Shown here piece by piece: positions 52,693 to 62,790 of a DNA stretch of 64,000 nucleotides. The DNA comes from Sporolactobacillus sp. CQH2019 (lineage in GTDB: Bacteria; Bacillota; Bacilli; Bacillales; Sporolactobacillaceae), in the NCBI RefSeq assembly GCF_028765345.1, contig NZ_JARAJZ010000002.1, forward strand, positions 355,278 through 419,277, given 5' to 3'. Position 1 is the first letter of the stretch; each line of letters starts with the position of its first letter. Position numbers and translations under genes: made by a program. The notes under the pieces were generated by a model. It ran no database searches. It saw nothing but the letters and a program-made list of their open reading frames with translations, and had not been told where the DNA came from.

Positions 52693-53184
52693 TCAGCCGT
52701 CCCCATCCTTTCGGCTGTTTTTGGCTTTTTCCAGCTGATCCTTCAGTTCCTGAATCTCCTGTGCAAATACATTGATATCTTTGAACTGACGATAGACCGA
52801 AGCAAAACGTACATAGGCTACTTCATCGACTTTGGCCAGCTCATTCATCACCATCTCGCCGATTTCATGACTGTTCACTTCAGAACGCCCGTCATCGCGA
52901 AGCTTTTTCTCCACGCTGTTCGCCAGGTTTTCAAGCTTTTCCAGAGGGACCGGACGCTTTTCGCATGCCTTAATGAGCCCGCGCAGGATCTTGTTGCTGC
53001 TGAAAGCCTCGCGATTGTCGCCCTTCTTCACAACGATCAAAGGAGTCTCTTCGACTTTTTCAAAAGTTGTGAATCGGTAATGACAAAATTCGCACTCTCT
53101 CCTTCTGCGAATCGCCCGCCCGCTGTTCACGGGACGGGAATCCAGTACCTTGGTCCCGTCTTTTTTACAGCTTGGACAGCGCAT
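52693..53184 (-). CDS. nrdR: Transcriptional repressor NrdR
   Basis: 163 residues from the ATG at 53184 (GAGGTGGAGAG upstream). N-terminal zinc ribbon [20 protein letters not shown]...CEFC, and an ATP-cone domain ([30 protein letters not shown]). Represses ribonucleotide reductase genes according to ATP/dATP. About ten residues longer at the C-terminus than B. subtilis NrdR. Confidence 0.95.
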   Translation of the reverse strand: MRCPSCKKDGTKVLDSRPVNSGRAIRRRRECEFCHYRFTTFEKVEETPLIVVKKGDNREAFSSNKILRGLIKACEKRPVPLEKLENLANSVEKKLRDDGRSEVNSHEIGEMVMNELAKVDEVAYVRFASVYRQFKDINVFAQEIQELKDQLEKAKNSRKDGDG

Positions 53185-53286
53185 TCTCTCCACCTCAATC
53201 CAAGTATTAGATGTTAGTTTTATTTTATCGTACAAGGAGCCGGATGAAAAGCAAAGGTCTGCACCTGCGGAACAAAACGGTGAAAA

Positions 53287-53883
53287 TTATAAAAGATTCC
53301 ATTGTTTTAAAATGGACTGAAGCTGCCTGACCGTTTCTTCGACTGAACCGTTATTATCAATGACTGCATCAGCCATTTTTTTCTTTTCCTCAAGGGACAT
53401 CTGCGCATCAATCCGGGCCAGCGCTTCCGTTTCCGTGAAATGGTTTCTCGACATCAGCCGCCTGAGTTGATTGTCTTTCGAAACATAGACGACAAGGGTC
53501 TTATCCGTCCACCGATCAAGAGACCCCTCAAACAGCAGAGGAATATCAAGAAAAACGGCACGGGCACCCGATTCCCGGAATTGTTTCACTCGGGATCCGA
53601 TCCGTTCCCTGATCAGCGGATGAAGCAGTTCATTAAGCTGCCGGCGCTTTTTTTCATCATTGAAAATCAATCTGCCGAGTGCCTGCCGGTCCAGTGTCCC
53701 GTTCTTCAGAATGATGTCCTGCCCGAAAACACCGGCTATTGCGGATAAACCCGGTTCACCGGGAGCAACCACTTCGCGTGCGATCCGGTCTGCGTCGATC
53801 AGTGGATAGCGGCGGGCTCTCAGCCAGTCGGACACTGTGGTTTTCCCGCTGGCTATTCCGCCCGTCAGTCCGACTTTAATCAT
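53287..53883 (-). CDS. coaE: Dephospho-CoA kinase
   Basis: 198 residues from the ATG at 53883, overlapping the mutM stop by four bases. P-loop GLTGGIASGKTTVSDWL, DADRIAREVVAPGEPGL and FLDIPLLFEG are the conserved CoaE motifs. Last step of coenzyme A synthesis. The neighbouring mutM-coaE arrangement is conserved. Confidence 0.95.
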   Translation of the reverse strand: MIKVGLTGGIASGKTTVSDWLRARRYPLIDADRIAREVVAPGEPGLSAIAGVFGQDIILKNGTLDRQALGRLIFNDEKKRRQLNELLHPLIRERIGSRVKQFRESGARAVFLDIPLLFEGSLDRWTDKTLVVYVSKDNQLRRLMSRNHFTETEALARIDAQMSLEEKKKMADAVIDNNGSVEETVRQLQSILKQWNLL

Positions 53884-54719
53884 GATCCCGTCACCCGAAT
53901 CTGGCAGGCGGGACAGAAATGTGTGCCCCTTCCGCCCACTTTTATCTTCTCTATTGCCGTCCCGCACCTTGGGCACGGCATCCCTTTGCGTCCGTATACC
54001 TGCAATTTCTGTTGAAAAAAACCGGCGTGCCCCCGGCTGTTCACAAAGGTCCGGATCGTGCTTCCGCCCATTTTCACGGCCTCCCCGAGCGTTTCGACGA
54101 TCGCTTCGTGCAGCGTTTTAATCTGCGGCATCGTTAGATCCGCGGCAGGAGTAAGCGGGTGGATACGTGCTCTGAAAAGCGCTTCGTCCGTATAAATATT
54201 TCCCAGTCCGACAACCGCGCGCTGATCCAGCAGCATCGGTTTGACAGCCCGCGTCGTTTTTCGGCAGCTCAGCGCCAGGCTTTCTGCCGAAAAAGAGTTT
54301 GAGAACGGTTCGGGCCCCAGCTCTTTGAGCGGAAGCATCCTCCATTCCTCGCCCTTCCTGAAAAGATGCATCGTCCCGAATTTACGGACATCGCGATAAC
54401 GCAGGGAGGTATCGTCGGTAAAATGAAAAATGACATGAGTATATGGGTCGACGGGAACGTTCTCCCGATCCAGTCTGTATCTTCCTTCCATTCTCAGGTG
54501 GGAAACAAGGACCTTGCTGTCGAAGCAAAAAAGCAAAAATTTGCCTCTCCGGCCGACATGATGCAGCGTTTCGCCCGCCATCAGCCGGGCAAACTCTCCG
54601 GCATCCTGCGGACGCCTGATAATTTTGGGCCAGCGGATCTCGACATGCTCAACCGTTTTGCCGATGACCAGTTCATTCAGTGTTCTTTTGACGGTTTCTA
54701 CTTCCGGTAGTTCCGGCAT
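53880..54719 (-). CDS. mutM: Formamidopyrimidine-DNA glycosylase
   Basis: 279 residues from the ATG at 54719 (AAGGGAGAG upstream), giving the essential N-terminal MPELPEVE whose Pro2 is the nucleophile. Helix-two-turn-helix region, and the C-terminal zinc finger (CPRCGTAI...CPACQ) intact. Removes 8-oxoguanine and other oxidised purines. Directly follows polA. Confidence 0.96.
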   Translation of the reverse strand: MPELPEVETVKRTLNELVIGKTVEHVEIRWPKIIRRPQDAGEFARLMAGETLHHVGRRGKFLLFCFDSKVLVSHLRMEGRYRLDRENVPVDPYTHVIFHFTDDTSLRYRDVRKFGTMHLFRKGEEWRMLPLKELGPEPFSNSFSAESLALSCRKTTRAVKPMLLDQRAVVGLGNIYTDEALFRARIHPLTPAADLTMPQIKTLHEAIVETLGEAVKMGGSTIRTFVNSRGHAGFFQQKLQVYGRKGMPCPRCGTAIEKIKVGGRGTHFCPACQIRVTGS

Positions 54720-54795
54720 TGCCTGCTCTCCCTTTTTCATAAAGGTCAGCGGATTCCCTGAAAAGCTGATCGGAAATCGCTGAACCCGGTTCGAT

Positions 54796-54824
54796 GGGCC
54801 GCGCGGCGTATTCGCGCCGCCCGC
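54796..54824 (-). other. Hairpin between polA and mutM
   Basis: GCGGCG / CGCCGC stem extended by GGGC/GGCC, without a T run. Possibly an mRNA-stabilising or spacer hairpin within the operon, not a terminator. Confidence 0.45.
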
Positions 54825-54831
54825 TCCCGGA

Positions 54832-57462
54832 TCATTTGGCGTCGTACCAGGTCGGACCGTACGCGCATTCCACTTTTAACGGAACATTCAGCGTAATGGC
54901 ATGTTCCATGACCTCCGGTACGATCTGCTTCATTCTTTCAATTTCCTCTTCGGGAACTTCAAAAATCAGTTCATCATGCACCTGAAGCAGCATGCGTGAT
55001 TTTAGATGTTCCTCGGCCAGCCGGCGATCCATGATGACCATCGCTTTCTTGATCACATCGGCGGCACTGCCCTGAATCGGCGTGTTCATCGCCGTCCGTT
55101 CGGCAAAGCTGCGCAGATTGTAATTGCGGCTTGTGATCTCCGGCAGATAGCGCCGCCTGTTTAGTAAAGTTGTCACAAAACCGGATTTTCTCGCTTTTTG
55201 GACGATCTCTTTCATGTAGCGTTGAACGCCCGGATAGCTTTCCAAGTATTTTTCAATAAACCGGCCCGCTTCTTTTCGCGTGATCCCGAGGTTTTGCGAC
55301 AGGCCGTAGTCGCTGATTCCATAAATGATGCCAAAATTGACGGCTTTTGCATGGCGGCGCATCAGTGCCGTCACCTCGTCCTTTTCCACACCAAAAACAT
55401 CCATCGCTGTCTTGGTGTGGATGTCCAGCCCGTCAATGAACGCCTGTTTCAGGTTCGTATCGTCGGCAATATGAGCGAGCACTCGAAGTTCAATCTGGGA
55501 ATAGTCCGCCGAAAACATTTGCCATCCGGGTTCAGACGGCAGGAAAGCTTTGCGGATCTTGCGGCCCTCTTCAAGTCTGATCGGTATATTCTGTAGATTC
55601 GGGTCTGTCGAGCTGAGCCGGCCCGTCTGGGTCAGCGACTGATTGTAGCATGTATGGACTTTACCCGTTTTCGGATTGATCACCTTAAGCAAGCCTTCAA
55701 CATACGTGGATTTCAGCTTGCCCAGCTGGCGGTAATCAAGAATTTTGCCGACGATTTCGTGACGGCCGCGCAGTTTCTCCAAAACATCCGCGGCCGTAGA
55801 ATAGCCTGTTTTTGTTTTTTTTACAGGCGGAAGCATCAGCTTTTCGAACAGCACCTCTCCAAGCTGCTTCGGAGAATTGATGTTAAACGATACACTCGCC
55901 GAACGATAAATATCCTGTTCGATCACTTCGAGAGTCGCGTCCAGTTCCCTGCCCATTGCCTTCAGCGTCTCACCGCTTGTTTTAACGCCGGTAAACTCCA
56001 TTCTGGCCAGTACGCGCGACAGCGGCATTTCAAGTTCCGAAAGCAGCTGTTCCTGCTGATTGGTTCTCAATTTCTCTTCAAGTATCGGTTTCAGGGCAAA
56101 CAGCACCGCCGCTTTGCGCCCCAAGTGGCCGGCCTGACCGTTTCCTTCCGGAATGACCCGTTTGGCGCCTTTCCCGTAAAAAGCATCGTCTGTTTCGACA
56201 TCCGTGATGCCTCTTTTTTGAGCCACCACTGCCAGATCCTGCCCGGCCTCGGACGGATCGATAAGATAAGAGGCCAGCCCGACGTCGAAAACGAGGCCGT
56301 TCAGTTTTTGTCCACGCCAATTCAGGGCGACTTCTGCCTGTTTCCCGTCAAGGACGATCTTCTCCTGCGCGCCGTCTGCCAGCCAGCGACAGAAGAGCGG
56401 ATCATGCAGCCCTTTATCCGTCTGAATAAAATAAGTGCCGCTTTTATTGGAAACGGCAAAGCCGAGGATGTCCGCGTAATGATAGTTTTCATCCAGTATT
56501 TCCACAACCAGCGCACTCGGAGACACAAGCTGATCCTTGGAAAAAGATTCAACAGCCTCTATTTTGATCGGCGCCATCGCGGACGGTTCCTTCTCCTTCT
56601 GCGGAAGGTCCATTTTCTCAAGCAGCGACTGAAAGCCGAGCTCACGGAACAGTTCTGTTAATTCGGGTGTGGTTTTGTTTTCAAAAGCACAGTCATCGAG
56701 AGCAACTTGTACCGGCGAATTCCTGTCGATCGTTGCGATTTGCTTGCTCATCAGCGCCTGATCACGATTGGCCCCGAGATTTTCTTTCAATTTCTTCCCG
56801 GAGACCCTGTCAAGCTGCTGATAGACGCCCTCAACCGTCCCGAACTGTTTCAGCAGCTTGATCGCCGTCTTCTCTCCGACGCCCGGAACACCGGGAATGT
56901 TGTCGGAAGCGTCTCCCATCAGGCCTTTCAGATCGATGACGCCTTCAGGATCGATTCCGTAACGTTCTCTGACTTTTTGAATATCGTAGACAGTGGTGTC
57001 GGTAATTCCTTTTTTAATCAGCGAGACATTGACGCGGTCCCCGACAAGCTGCAGATAATCCCTGTCGCCGGTAATAATGTCTACTGCGAACCCCGCCTCT
57101 TGCGCTCTTTTTGACAGCGTGCCGACAATATCGTCCGCTTCATAATTGTCAAGATCATATCGTTTGATGCCCATTGCATCGAGCAGCTGATAAACAAACG
57201 GAAGCTGCTGAGAAAGTTCGGGAGGCGTTTTCTGACGCCCGCCTTTATAGTCTTTGAAAGTGCTGTGCCGGAAAGTGGTCTTGCCGGCATCAAAAGCAAC
57301 GAGAAGATGGGTCGGCTGCTCCTCTTCGATCGCTTTCAGAAGCATCATGGTGAATCCGTATACGGCATTCGTATACATACCCCTGTTGTTGCTCAGTAAT
57401 GGGAGCGCAAAAAAAGCGCGATAAACAACATTGTTGCCGTCTATTAGAACAAGTTTCTTCAT
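54832..57462 (-). CDS. polA: DNA polymerase I
   Basis: 876 residues. N-terminal 5'-3' exonuclease domain (DGNNVVYRAFFAL, DNYEADDIVGTL, GVGEKTAIKLLKQFG). The middle domain lacks the acidic residues of an active 3'-5' exonuclease, as in Bacillus Pol I. Polymerase domain with DYSQIELRVLAHI, RRHAKAVNFGIIYGIS and LLQVHDELIFEV. Okazaki fragment processing and repair. Confidence 0.97.
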   Translation of the reverse strand: MKKLVLIDGNNVVYRAFFALPLLSNNRGMYTNAVYGFTMMLLKAIEEEQPTHLLVAFDAGKTTFRHSTFKDYKGGRQKTPPELSQQLPFVYQLLDAMGIKRYDLDNYEADDIVGTLSKRAQEAGFAVDIITGDRDYLQLVGDRVNVSLIKKGITDTTVYDIQKVRERYGIDPEGVIDLKGLMGDASDNIPGVPGVGEKTAIKLLKQFGTVEGVYQQLDRVSGKKLKENLGANRDQALMSKQIATIDRNSPVQVALDDCAFENKTTPELTELFRELGFQSLLEKMDLPQKEKEPSAMAPIKIEAVESFSKDQLVSPSALVVEILDENYHYADILGFAVSNKSGTYFIQTDKGLHDPLFCRWLADGAQEKIVLDGKQAEVALNWRGQKLNGLVFDVGLASYLIDPSEAGQDLAVVAQKRGITDVETDDAFYGKGAKRVIPEGNGQAGHLGRKAAVLFALKPILEEKLRTNQQEQLLSELEMPLSRVLARMEFTGVKTSGETLKAMGRELDATLEVIEQDIYRSASVSFNINSPKQLGEVLFEKLMLPPVKKTKTGYSTAADVLEKLRGRHEIVGKILDYRQLGKLKSTYVEGLLKVINPKTGKVHTCYNQSLTQTGRLSSTDPNLQNIPIRLEEGRKIRKAFLPSEPGWQMFSADYSQIELRVLAHIADDTNLKQAFIDGLDIHTKTAMDVFGVEKDEVTALMRRHAKAVNFGIIYGISDYGLSQNLGITRKEAGRFIEKYLESYPGVQRYMKEIVQKARKSGFVTTLLNRRRYLPEITSRNYNLRSFAERTAMNTPIQGSAADVIKKAMVIMDRRLAEEHLKSRMLLQVHDELIFEVPEEEIERMKQIVPEVMEHAITLNVPLKVECAYGPTWYDAK

Positions 57463-57529
57463 GCTATCCTCCTGGAGTGCAAAACATCCGTTCTTTCCTC
57501 GCTTTTTATTTTAAAGCAAGATGACGCTT

Positions 57530-59248
57530 TTATCCAATCGGCGGCCGCGTTTTTTTGAAAGATATGGTAAATGTCGTTCCCTTGCCGGGTTCGCTCTTAA
57601 CGTCTATGCTGCCTTCATGCACTTCAACCAAATGCTTGACGATGGCAAGCCCAAGCCCGGTACCGCCCGAATCGCGGCTCCTGGCTTTATCGACGCGATA
57701 GAAGCGTTCAAATATTCTTGGTATCTGTTCTTTTTCAATACCGATTCCGTTATCTGAAATGATAAACTTTGACTTATCAGCTGTTTCTTTGACGGAAAGG
57801 ACAATTCTGCCCTGTTCGGGAGTATAGGAGATCGCATTGGTGATCAGATTAATCATAATCTGGCGAATGCGGTACGGATCGCCAAGCGCCCAGCCTTCAT
57901 CGCCCGGAAGCCGGTCAATGGCAATCTTTTTCCCGTCGGCCTTTTCTTTAAAAATCAATAAAGCTGCGTCCAGCAATTTGGAGAGAGAGACCTTCTGCCA
58001 TTGAATCGTGAAATGCTCGCGTTCGATTTTTGACAGATCGAGCAGATCTTTGATCAGGTTCTGGAGCCGTCTGCCTTCGTGAAGAATGATATTTAAAAAC
58101 TGCGTTTCAAGCTGCTTATCGTCCTTGGCTCCGTCAAGCAGCGTCTCGGTAAAACCAATCAGTGAAGTAATCGGCGTTTTCAGTTCATGAGAGACATTGG
58201 CAACGAAGTCTTTGCGCATGTTTTCCAACTTCTTAATTTCCGTAATATCGTGGAAAACAACCACAATGCCTTTGACTTTTTTATGGTGGTCGAGAATCGG
58301 CGCGCAGGAGACATCGAAATGTTTCCTTTCAATATGCACGGTCAGCTGAAGTTGTTTTTTCAATCGCTTTTTGGACTGAAAAGCCTCATCGATCATCTCT
58401 TTCACCTCATCGTAGGGGATTACCTCCTGATAGTCGGCAAGTTCCCAATGAGATGCGGCTGTTTTAAAGTCTTCTTTAAAGGTCTTATTAACATAATCAA
58501 TCCGGCCGTTGCCGTCAATAAAAAGCAGCCCGTTGCCGATATTTTCAATAAGCGTCGTCATGCTGTCCCTTTGGCTGGAATAGGACCGGTTTATCTCATG
58601 AAGAGTTTCGGAAAGGCGATTCATTGCCAGGTTCAGCCGCAGGACACTTTCCCGTTTGACACTGTCCGAAGCTGTCAGGTGGTAGGATCCGTCAAGTATA
58701 TTTTCCGCCATCCGTGCCGCAAACCGAATCGGGACATCATAGGAACGCACGAGATAGTCCCGATAGAAAAGCAGGCCCAGGCCGAGAACAAAGAAAAAAA
58801 AGTAAAGCAGACCCAGCCCGACTACGACCGTTTTGCTGCTTTCCAGCCGCAGATAGCCGATAATCTGCCGATCCGCTTTTAACGGAGTTATGTATACAGA
58901 GGAATTCGCCGTCTCATAAAAAACATTCGATTGATTTGAGGAAAGCGCTTCTCTGCTTTGATTCTTTGAAGAGTAGAGCACATGGCGGTCCCTGTCATAA
59001 ATGGCAATCTTAACCGGCAATTTTTGCGCATAGGCTGTCAGTCCCTCCCGCGCATGCGCCAAATCGAGAGATCCGTCATGAACCGTTATGGATTGAATCC
59101 AGCTGCTTCGATCCGCCATCCTCTCCTGATCCAGTTGAGAACAGGCAACCTGAACAACCTGGTTGAGAACAAAAATAAGAAACAATAGGCCGGCAATCAC
59201 TAATCCCCAGCGGATCCATACGTTTTTTTCAAGCTTTCGGCTCTTCAA
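57530..59248 (-). CDS. phoR: Phosphate sensor histidine kinase PhoR
   Basis: 572 residues from a TTG at 59248 that overlaps the phoP end. TM1 (about 13-33), an extracytoplasmic segment (34-135), TM2 (about 141-161), HAMP-like and PAS domains (about 170-340), phosphoacceptor His354 in NVSHELKTP, and an HATPase domain (NLITNAISYTP, DNGIGI, GTGLGLAIVKHLV). Partner of PhoP. Confidence 0.95.
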   Translation of the reverse strand: MKSRKLEKNVWIRWGLVIAGLLFLIFVLNQVVQVACSQLDQERMADRSSWIQSITVHDGSLDLAHAREGLTAYAQKLPVKIAIYDRDRHVLYSSKNQSREALSSNQSNVFYETANSSVYITPLKADRQIIGYLRLESSKTVVVGLGLLYFFFFVLGLGLLFYRDYLVRSYDVPIRFAARMAENILDGSYHLTASDSVKRESVLRLNLAMNRLSETLHEINRSYSSQRDSMTTLIENIGNGLLFIDGNGRIDYVNKTFKEDFKTAASHWELADYQEVIPYDEVKEMIDEAFQSKKRLKKQLQLTVHIERKHFDVSCAPILDHHKKVKGIVVVFHDITEIKKLENMRKDFVANVSHELKTPITSLIGFTETLLDGAKDDKQLETQFLNIILHEGRRLQNLIKDLLDLSKIEREHFTIQWQKVSLSKLLDAALLIFKEKADGKKIAIDRLPGDEGWALGDPYRIRQIMINLITNAISYTPEQGRIVLSVKETADKSKFIISDNGIGIEKEQIPRIFERFYRVDKARSRDSGGTGLGLAIVKHLVEVHEGSIDVKSEPGKGTTFTISFKKTRPPIG

Positions 59249-59924
59249 GTTTATAACCCAACCCTCTTACAGTCTTTATATAGAGCGGTTTTCGTGTCAT
59301 GTCTTCTATTTTTTCTCTGAGATGGCTGACGTGGACATCGACAATGCGTGTGTCGCCGGCAAATTCATAGTTCCACACGGCGTTCAGCAGCTGCTCCCGG
59401 GTCAGCACTCTGCCCTTGTGCTGCATCATGTAGACAAGCAGCTCGAACTCTTTCGGAGTCAGAAGCAGCTCCTGATCTTTAAACGTCGCTTCAAAATTAT
59501 TCGGATAGACCTTAATATCGCCGGCAGTCAGAATTTCATTCTGTTCCTGTTTTCCAATATCGGTACGGCGCAAAATAGCTTTGACACGGGCAACTACCTC
59601 GCGCGGACTGAACGGTTTGGTCATATAGTCGTCTGCGCCCAGTTCAAGGCCAAGTATTTTATCGAGCTCGTCGTCGCGTGCAGTCAGCATTAGAATCGGA
59701 ATAAAGATGAAATCCTGGCGAAGTCTCTTGCAAACATCCATGCCATCCATTTCGGGAAGCATCAGATCAAGAACGATCAGATCCGGATGCTGTTCTTTGA
59801 CTATCGACAATGCATCGGAGCCATTCCCGGCTGTGATGACCTCATAACCCGATTTTTTTAGATTAAAAGAGAGTAAGGTCACAATGGACGGTTCATCGTC
59901 GACAACCAGTATTTTTTTAGCCAA
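59229..59924 (-). CDS. phoP: Phosphate response regulator PhoP
   Basis: 231 residues from a TTG at 59924 with GGGGGAGGG upstream; the longer frame runs into pstB. Receiver domain with DD9-10 and phosphoacceptor Asp53 (LIVLDLMLPEMDG), then an OmpR-type winged helix (PKEFELLVYMMQHKGRVLTREQLL...TRIVDVHVSHLREKIE). A weak promoter (TTGGCT, 18 bases, TATAGT) lies in the 58-base gap after pstB. Controls phosphate-starvation genes. Confidence 0.95.
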   Translation of the reverse strand: MAKKILVVDDEPSIVTLLSFNLKKSGYEVITAGNGSDALSIVKEQHPDLIVLDLMLPEMDGMDVCKRLRQDFIFIPILMLTARDDELDKILGLELGADDYMTKPFSPREVVARVKAILRRTDIGKQEQNEILTAGDIKVYPNNFEATFKDQELLLTPKEFELLVYMMQHKGRVLTREQLLNAVWNYEFAGDTRIVDVHVSHLREKIEDMTRKPLYIKTVRGLGYKLEEPKA

Positions 59925-59982
59925 GACGGACCCTCCCCCTGTTTGTGTGATCCGAACATTACTATAGAACTTCGTGTTTCGA

Positions 59983-60795
59983 TCAGCCAAATCGTCCGCA
60001 AATATAATCCGACGTGCTTTTCTTTTCAGGTGCCGTGAAAAGTGTTTTTGTCGTGCCGAATTCAACTAATTCGCCCTGGTAGAAGAAAGCGGTATAATCG
60101 GCGATTCGGGCAGCCTGCTGCATATTGTGGGTGACAATGACAATCGTGTATTCTTTTTTGAGCTGAAGGAGCAGTTCCTCGATTTTCGCACTGGAAACAG
60201 GATCAAGCGCCGAAGTCGGTTCGTCAAGAAGAATCACGGCCGGTTTCAGAGCAAGCGCGCGCGCAATGCACAAACGCTGCTGCTGCCCGCCCGACAGGCC
60301 GATGGCGGACCGGTCCAGACGATCTTTTACTTCTTCCCACAGCCCGACCTGTTTCAGGCAGCTTTCCGTGACGTCTTTCAATCTTTTTTTGTTGTGGATA
60401 CCTGCAAATTTCAGAGGAAGCTGAATATTCTCGCTGATTGATTTTGGAAACGGGTTCGGCTGCTGAAAGACCATCCCGATTTCCGTACGCAGCTTCACGA
60501 CATCTACTTTCGGACTTAATATATTGACTCCGCGATATTCGATATTCCCTTCGCATCTTGCAGAGGGAATCAAGTCGTTCATCCTGTTTATCGTACGGAT
60601 AAATGTCGATTTTCCGCACCCGGACGGACCGATCAGAGCAGTAATCGATTTTTCATGAATCGGCATATTTACATCTTTCACCGCATGATTATCACCATAG
60701 TAAATATTTGTGTCTTGAACATTTATTAAAACAGGACGATCCTCGGCTTCGCTATTTACAAAGGACGTAATTTTATTTTCCATCTGGACTACCAT
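59983..60795 (-). CDS. pstB: Phosphate ABC transporter ATP-binding protein
   Basis: 270 residues from the ATG at 60795 (GGGGAGG upstream). Walker A GPSGCGKST (56-64), signature LSGGQQQRLCIARALA, Walker B VILLDEPTSALDP and THNMQQAARIADY of the PstB family. Energises PstC/PstA. No phoU gene follows; phoP comes next instead. Confidence 0.95.
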   Translation of the reverse strand: MVVQMENKITSFVNSEAEDRPVLINVQDTNIYYGDNHAVKDVNMPIHEKSITALIGPSGCGKSTFIRTINRMNDLIPSARCEGNIEYRGVNILSPKVDVVKLRTEIGMVFQQPNPFPKSISENIQLPLKFAGIHNKKRLKDVTESCLKQVGLWEEVKDRLDRSAIGLSGGQQQRLCIARALALKPAVILLDEPTSALDPVSSAKIEELLLQLKKEYTIVIVTHNMQQAARIADYTAFFYQGELVEFGTTKTLFTAPEKKSTSDYICGRFG

Positions 60796-60811
60796 CTTCT
60801 TTTCCTCCCCA

Positions 60812-61696
60812 TTATCTTCCTGATAATTTTTGATTAACGACTTTACCGAGACCCCGCGCAAGCAAGTTAAACAACAGGACACAGATGACCAGAACAGCCG
60901 ATGAACCGTTAGCCACTGTCTGGATATCGGGTATGATTCCTGATGTATTGACCGCCCAGATATGAACCGACAGTGTTTCAGCAGAACGGAATAAATTCAG
61001 AGGTGAATTCGGCGATACGGGATTCCAATCCGTAAAATTGAGATCCGGAGTGGACATTCCGGCTGTAAACAGCAGAGCCGCAGATTCACCGAATACCCGC
61101 CCTGCGGACAGGATAATTCCTGTTAAAATGCTTGGAAAAGCTTCCGGGAGAAGAATGGTCTTAATGGTATGCCAATGAGTGAGTCCGAGAGCGAGGCCCC
61201 CCTCTTTTTGATGAAGCGGCAAGGAACGGAAACCGTCTTCGGTCACCCGGACGATAACCGGAAGATTAAAAACCGTTAACGCGAGTGCACCGGAAAGAAC
61301 AGAAAATTTGAAGCCGAAGTAATTGACGAAAATCAGCATGCCGAACATCCCGACAACGATGGAAGGCAAGGATGCAAGCACTTCAACGCACGAACGGATG
61401 AAAGAAGTCAGTTTACCAGGCCGGGCATATTCAGCGAGGTAGATTCCTCCGCTCGTGCCGATCGGGACGGTCAGTATCATCGTGATGATCAGGACGTAGA
61501 ACGAATTCCAGAGCTGATCTTTGATCCCGCCCCCGGCCATAAAAGCGCTCGATTCCGACGTAAGGAAGTGCCAGGAGACACTCGGAATGCCTTTTATTAA
61601 AATATAACCCAGTAAAGCCGCCAGAGTAGCCACCATAATCAACGCACAAAAAACGATCAGTGAAAGAGCGATGCGATTGGTCACCTTGCTGTTCAT
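60812..61696 (-). CDS. pstA: Phosphate ABC transporter permease PstA
   Basis: 294 residues from the ATG at 61696 (GAAGGAGG upstream), one base overlapping the pstC end. Six predicted membrane helices and the EAA loop (EGGLALGLTHWHTIKTILLPEAFPSILTG). Forms the membrane channel with PstC. Confidence 0.94.
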   Translation of the reverse strand: MNSKVTNRIALSLIVFCALIMVATLAALLGYILIKGIPSVSWHFLTSESSAFMAGGGIKDQLWNSFYVLIITMILTVPIGTSGGIYLAEYARPGKLTSFIRSCVEVLASLPSIVVGMFGMLIFVNYFGFKFSVLSGALALTVFNLPVIVRVTEDGFRSLPLHQKEGGLALGLTHWHTIKTILLPEAFPSILTGIILSAGRVFGESAALLFTAGMSTPDLNFTDWNPVSPNSPLNLFRSAETLSVHIWAVNTSGIIPDIQTVANGSSAVLVICVLLFNLLARGLGKVVNQKLSGR

Positions 61697-62655
61697 CACG
61701 CATTCCTCCTTCTGGAAAGCAGCCTGAGAATGAGAATAAAGATATAGGATATGATTAATAGAATCAGTCCCAGTGACCAAAGAGCATCATTGACCCGGCT
61801 GCCGGAAATCGTATCGCCCATGCTTAAGGTAATGATCGTTGTTAAAGTGGCGGTGGGATCAAAAATAGAGTGAGGAAATTTAGTTGCGTTGCCAATGACC
61901 ATCTGAACGGCCAATGCCTCTCCGAATGCCCGGGACATGCCGAGAACGATAGCCGTTATAAGACTCGATCCGGCTGCCGGAATAACGACTCTCCAGATCG
62001 TCTGCCATTTTGTGGCACCGATGGCATAGGATGCCTCGCGCAGCGAATCCGGAACCGCACGTATGCTGTCCGCGGCAATACTCGTAACGGTAGGCAGAAT
62101 CATAATACCAACGACAATCGCTCCTGCCAGCAGGTTGAATCCGGAACCTCCGAAATGAACACGCATAAACGGAACGATCGTGGTCAGTCCGATAAATCCA
62201 TAGACAACAGAAGGGATGCCGACAAGGATCTCAATAACGGGCTGCAGCAATTTCTGGCCCCATTTTTTAGCCAGCTCCGCCATAAATATGGCGGACCCGA
62301 TGGCAACGGGTGTAGCAATCAGTGCCGACAGCAAAGTAACGGACATCGAACCGAAGATAAATGCGAAGGCCCCGAAAGACGGATTTTTTGTCTGATCGGG
62401 ATTCCAATCCGTTCCCGTAATAAAAGTCCAAAAGTTTATATGATCGACGAAAAAGGACCGTAACCCCTGAAGCGTCAGGAACAATGTGATAGCGACAACC
62501 GCTACGATGACGATGATGGCACTGCCGAAGATGATAACTTTTCCCCTGGATTCACTGTATCGGTCGGTGAACCTCTTAATCAAACCTTTTTCTCTTAACA
62601 ACGATGATTCTGAACGGCCATCCGACGGGCTGATCATCGCTTTGCTGATTTTCAT
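61696..62655 (-). CDS. pstC: Phosphate ABC transporter permease PstC
   Basis: 319 residues. Six membrane helices after a charged cytoplasmic N-terminus. The EAA loop (REASYAIGATKWQTIWRVVIPAAGSSLITA) is intact. It is coupled by overlap to pstA. Confidence 0.94.
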   Translation of the reverse strand: MKISKAMISPSDGRSESSLLREKGLIKRFTDRYSESRGKVIIFGSAIIVIVAVVAITLFLTLQGLRSFFVDHINFWTFITGTDWNPDQTKNPSFGAFAFIFGSMSVTLLSALIATPVAIGSAIFMAELAKKWGQKLLQPVIEILVGIPSVVYGFIGLTTIVPFMRVHFGGSGFNLLAGAIVVGIMILPTVTSIAADSIRAVPDSLREASYAIGATKWQTIWRVVIPAAGSSLITAIVLGMSRAFGEALAVQMVIGNATKFPHSIFDPTATLTTIITLSMGDTISGSRVNDALWSLGLILLIISYIFILILRLLSRRRNA

Positions 62656-62699
62656 CGTTACACCTCATTTTTTACAACTCAGAGCATTTTTCATAGATA

Positions 62700-62742
62700 C
62701 GACGGTAAGCGGGATGTAAAATACAAATCCCGCTTAGCCGTC
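62700..62742 (-). other. Strong hairpin between pstS and pstC
   Basis: ACGGCTAAGCGGGAT / ATCCCGCTTACCGT, about 14 pairs with one bulge, but no T run. Such a hairpin can protect the pstS part of the message and so raise PstS over the membrane subunits. Confidence 0.65.
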
Positions 62743-62790
62743 GACAGCTTAAATTCATCTTATTTTCTAATTAAGTACATAACATCCGGT

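Noticed and set aside
56078-56320. Minus-strand Arg-rich frame inside polA
   Set aside because: A frame shadow of the intact polA coding sequence.
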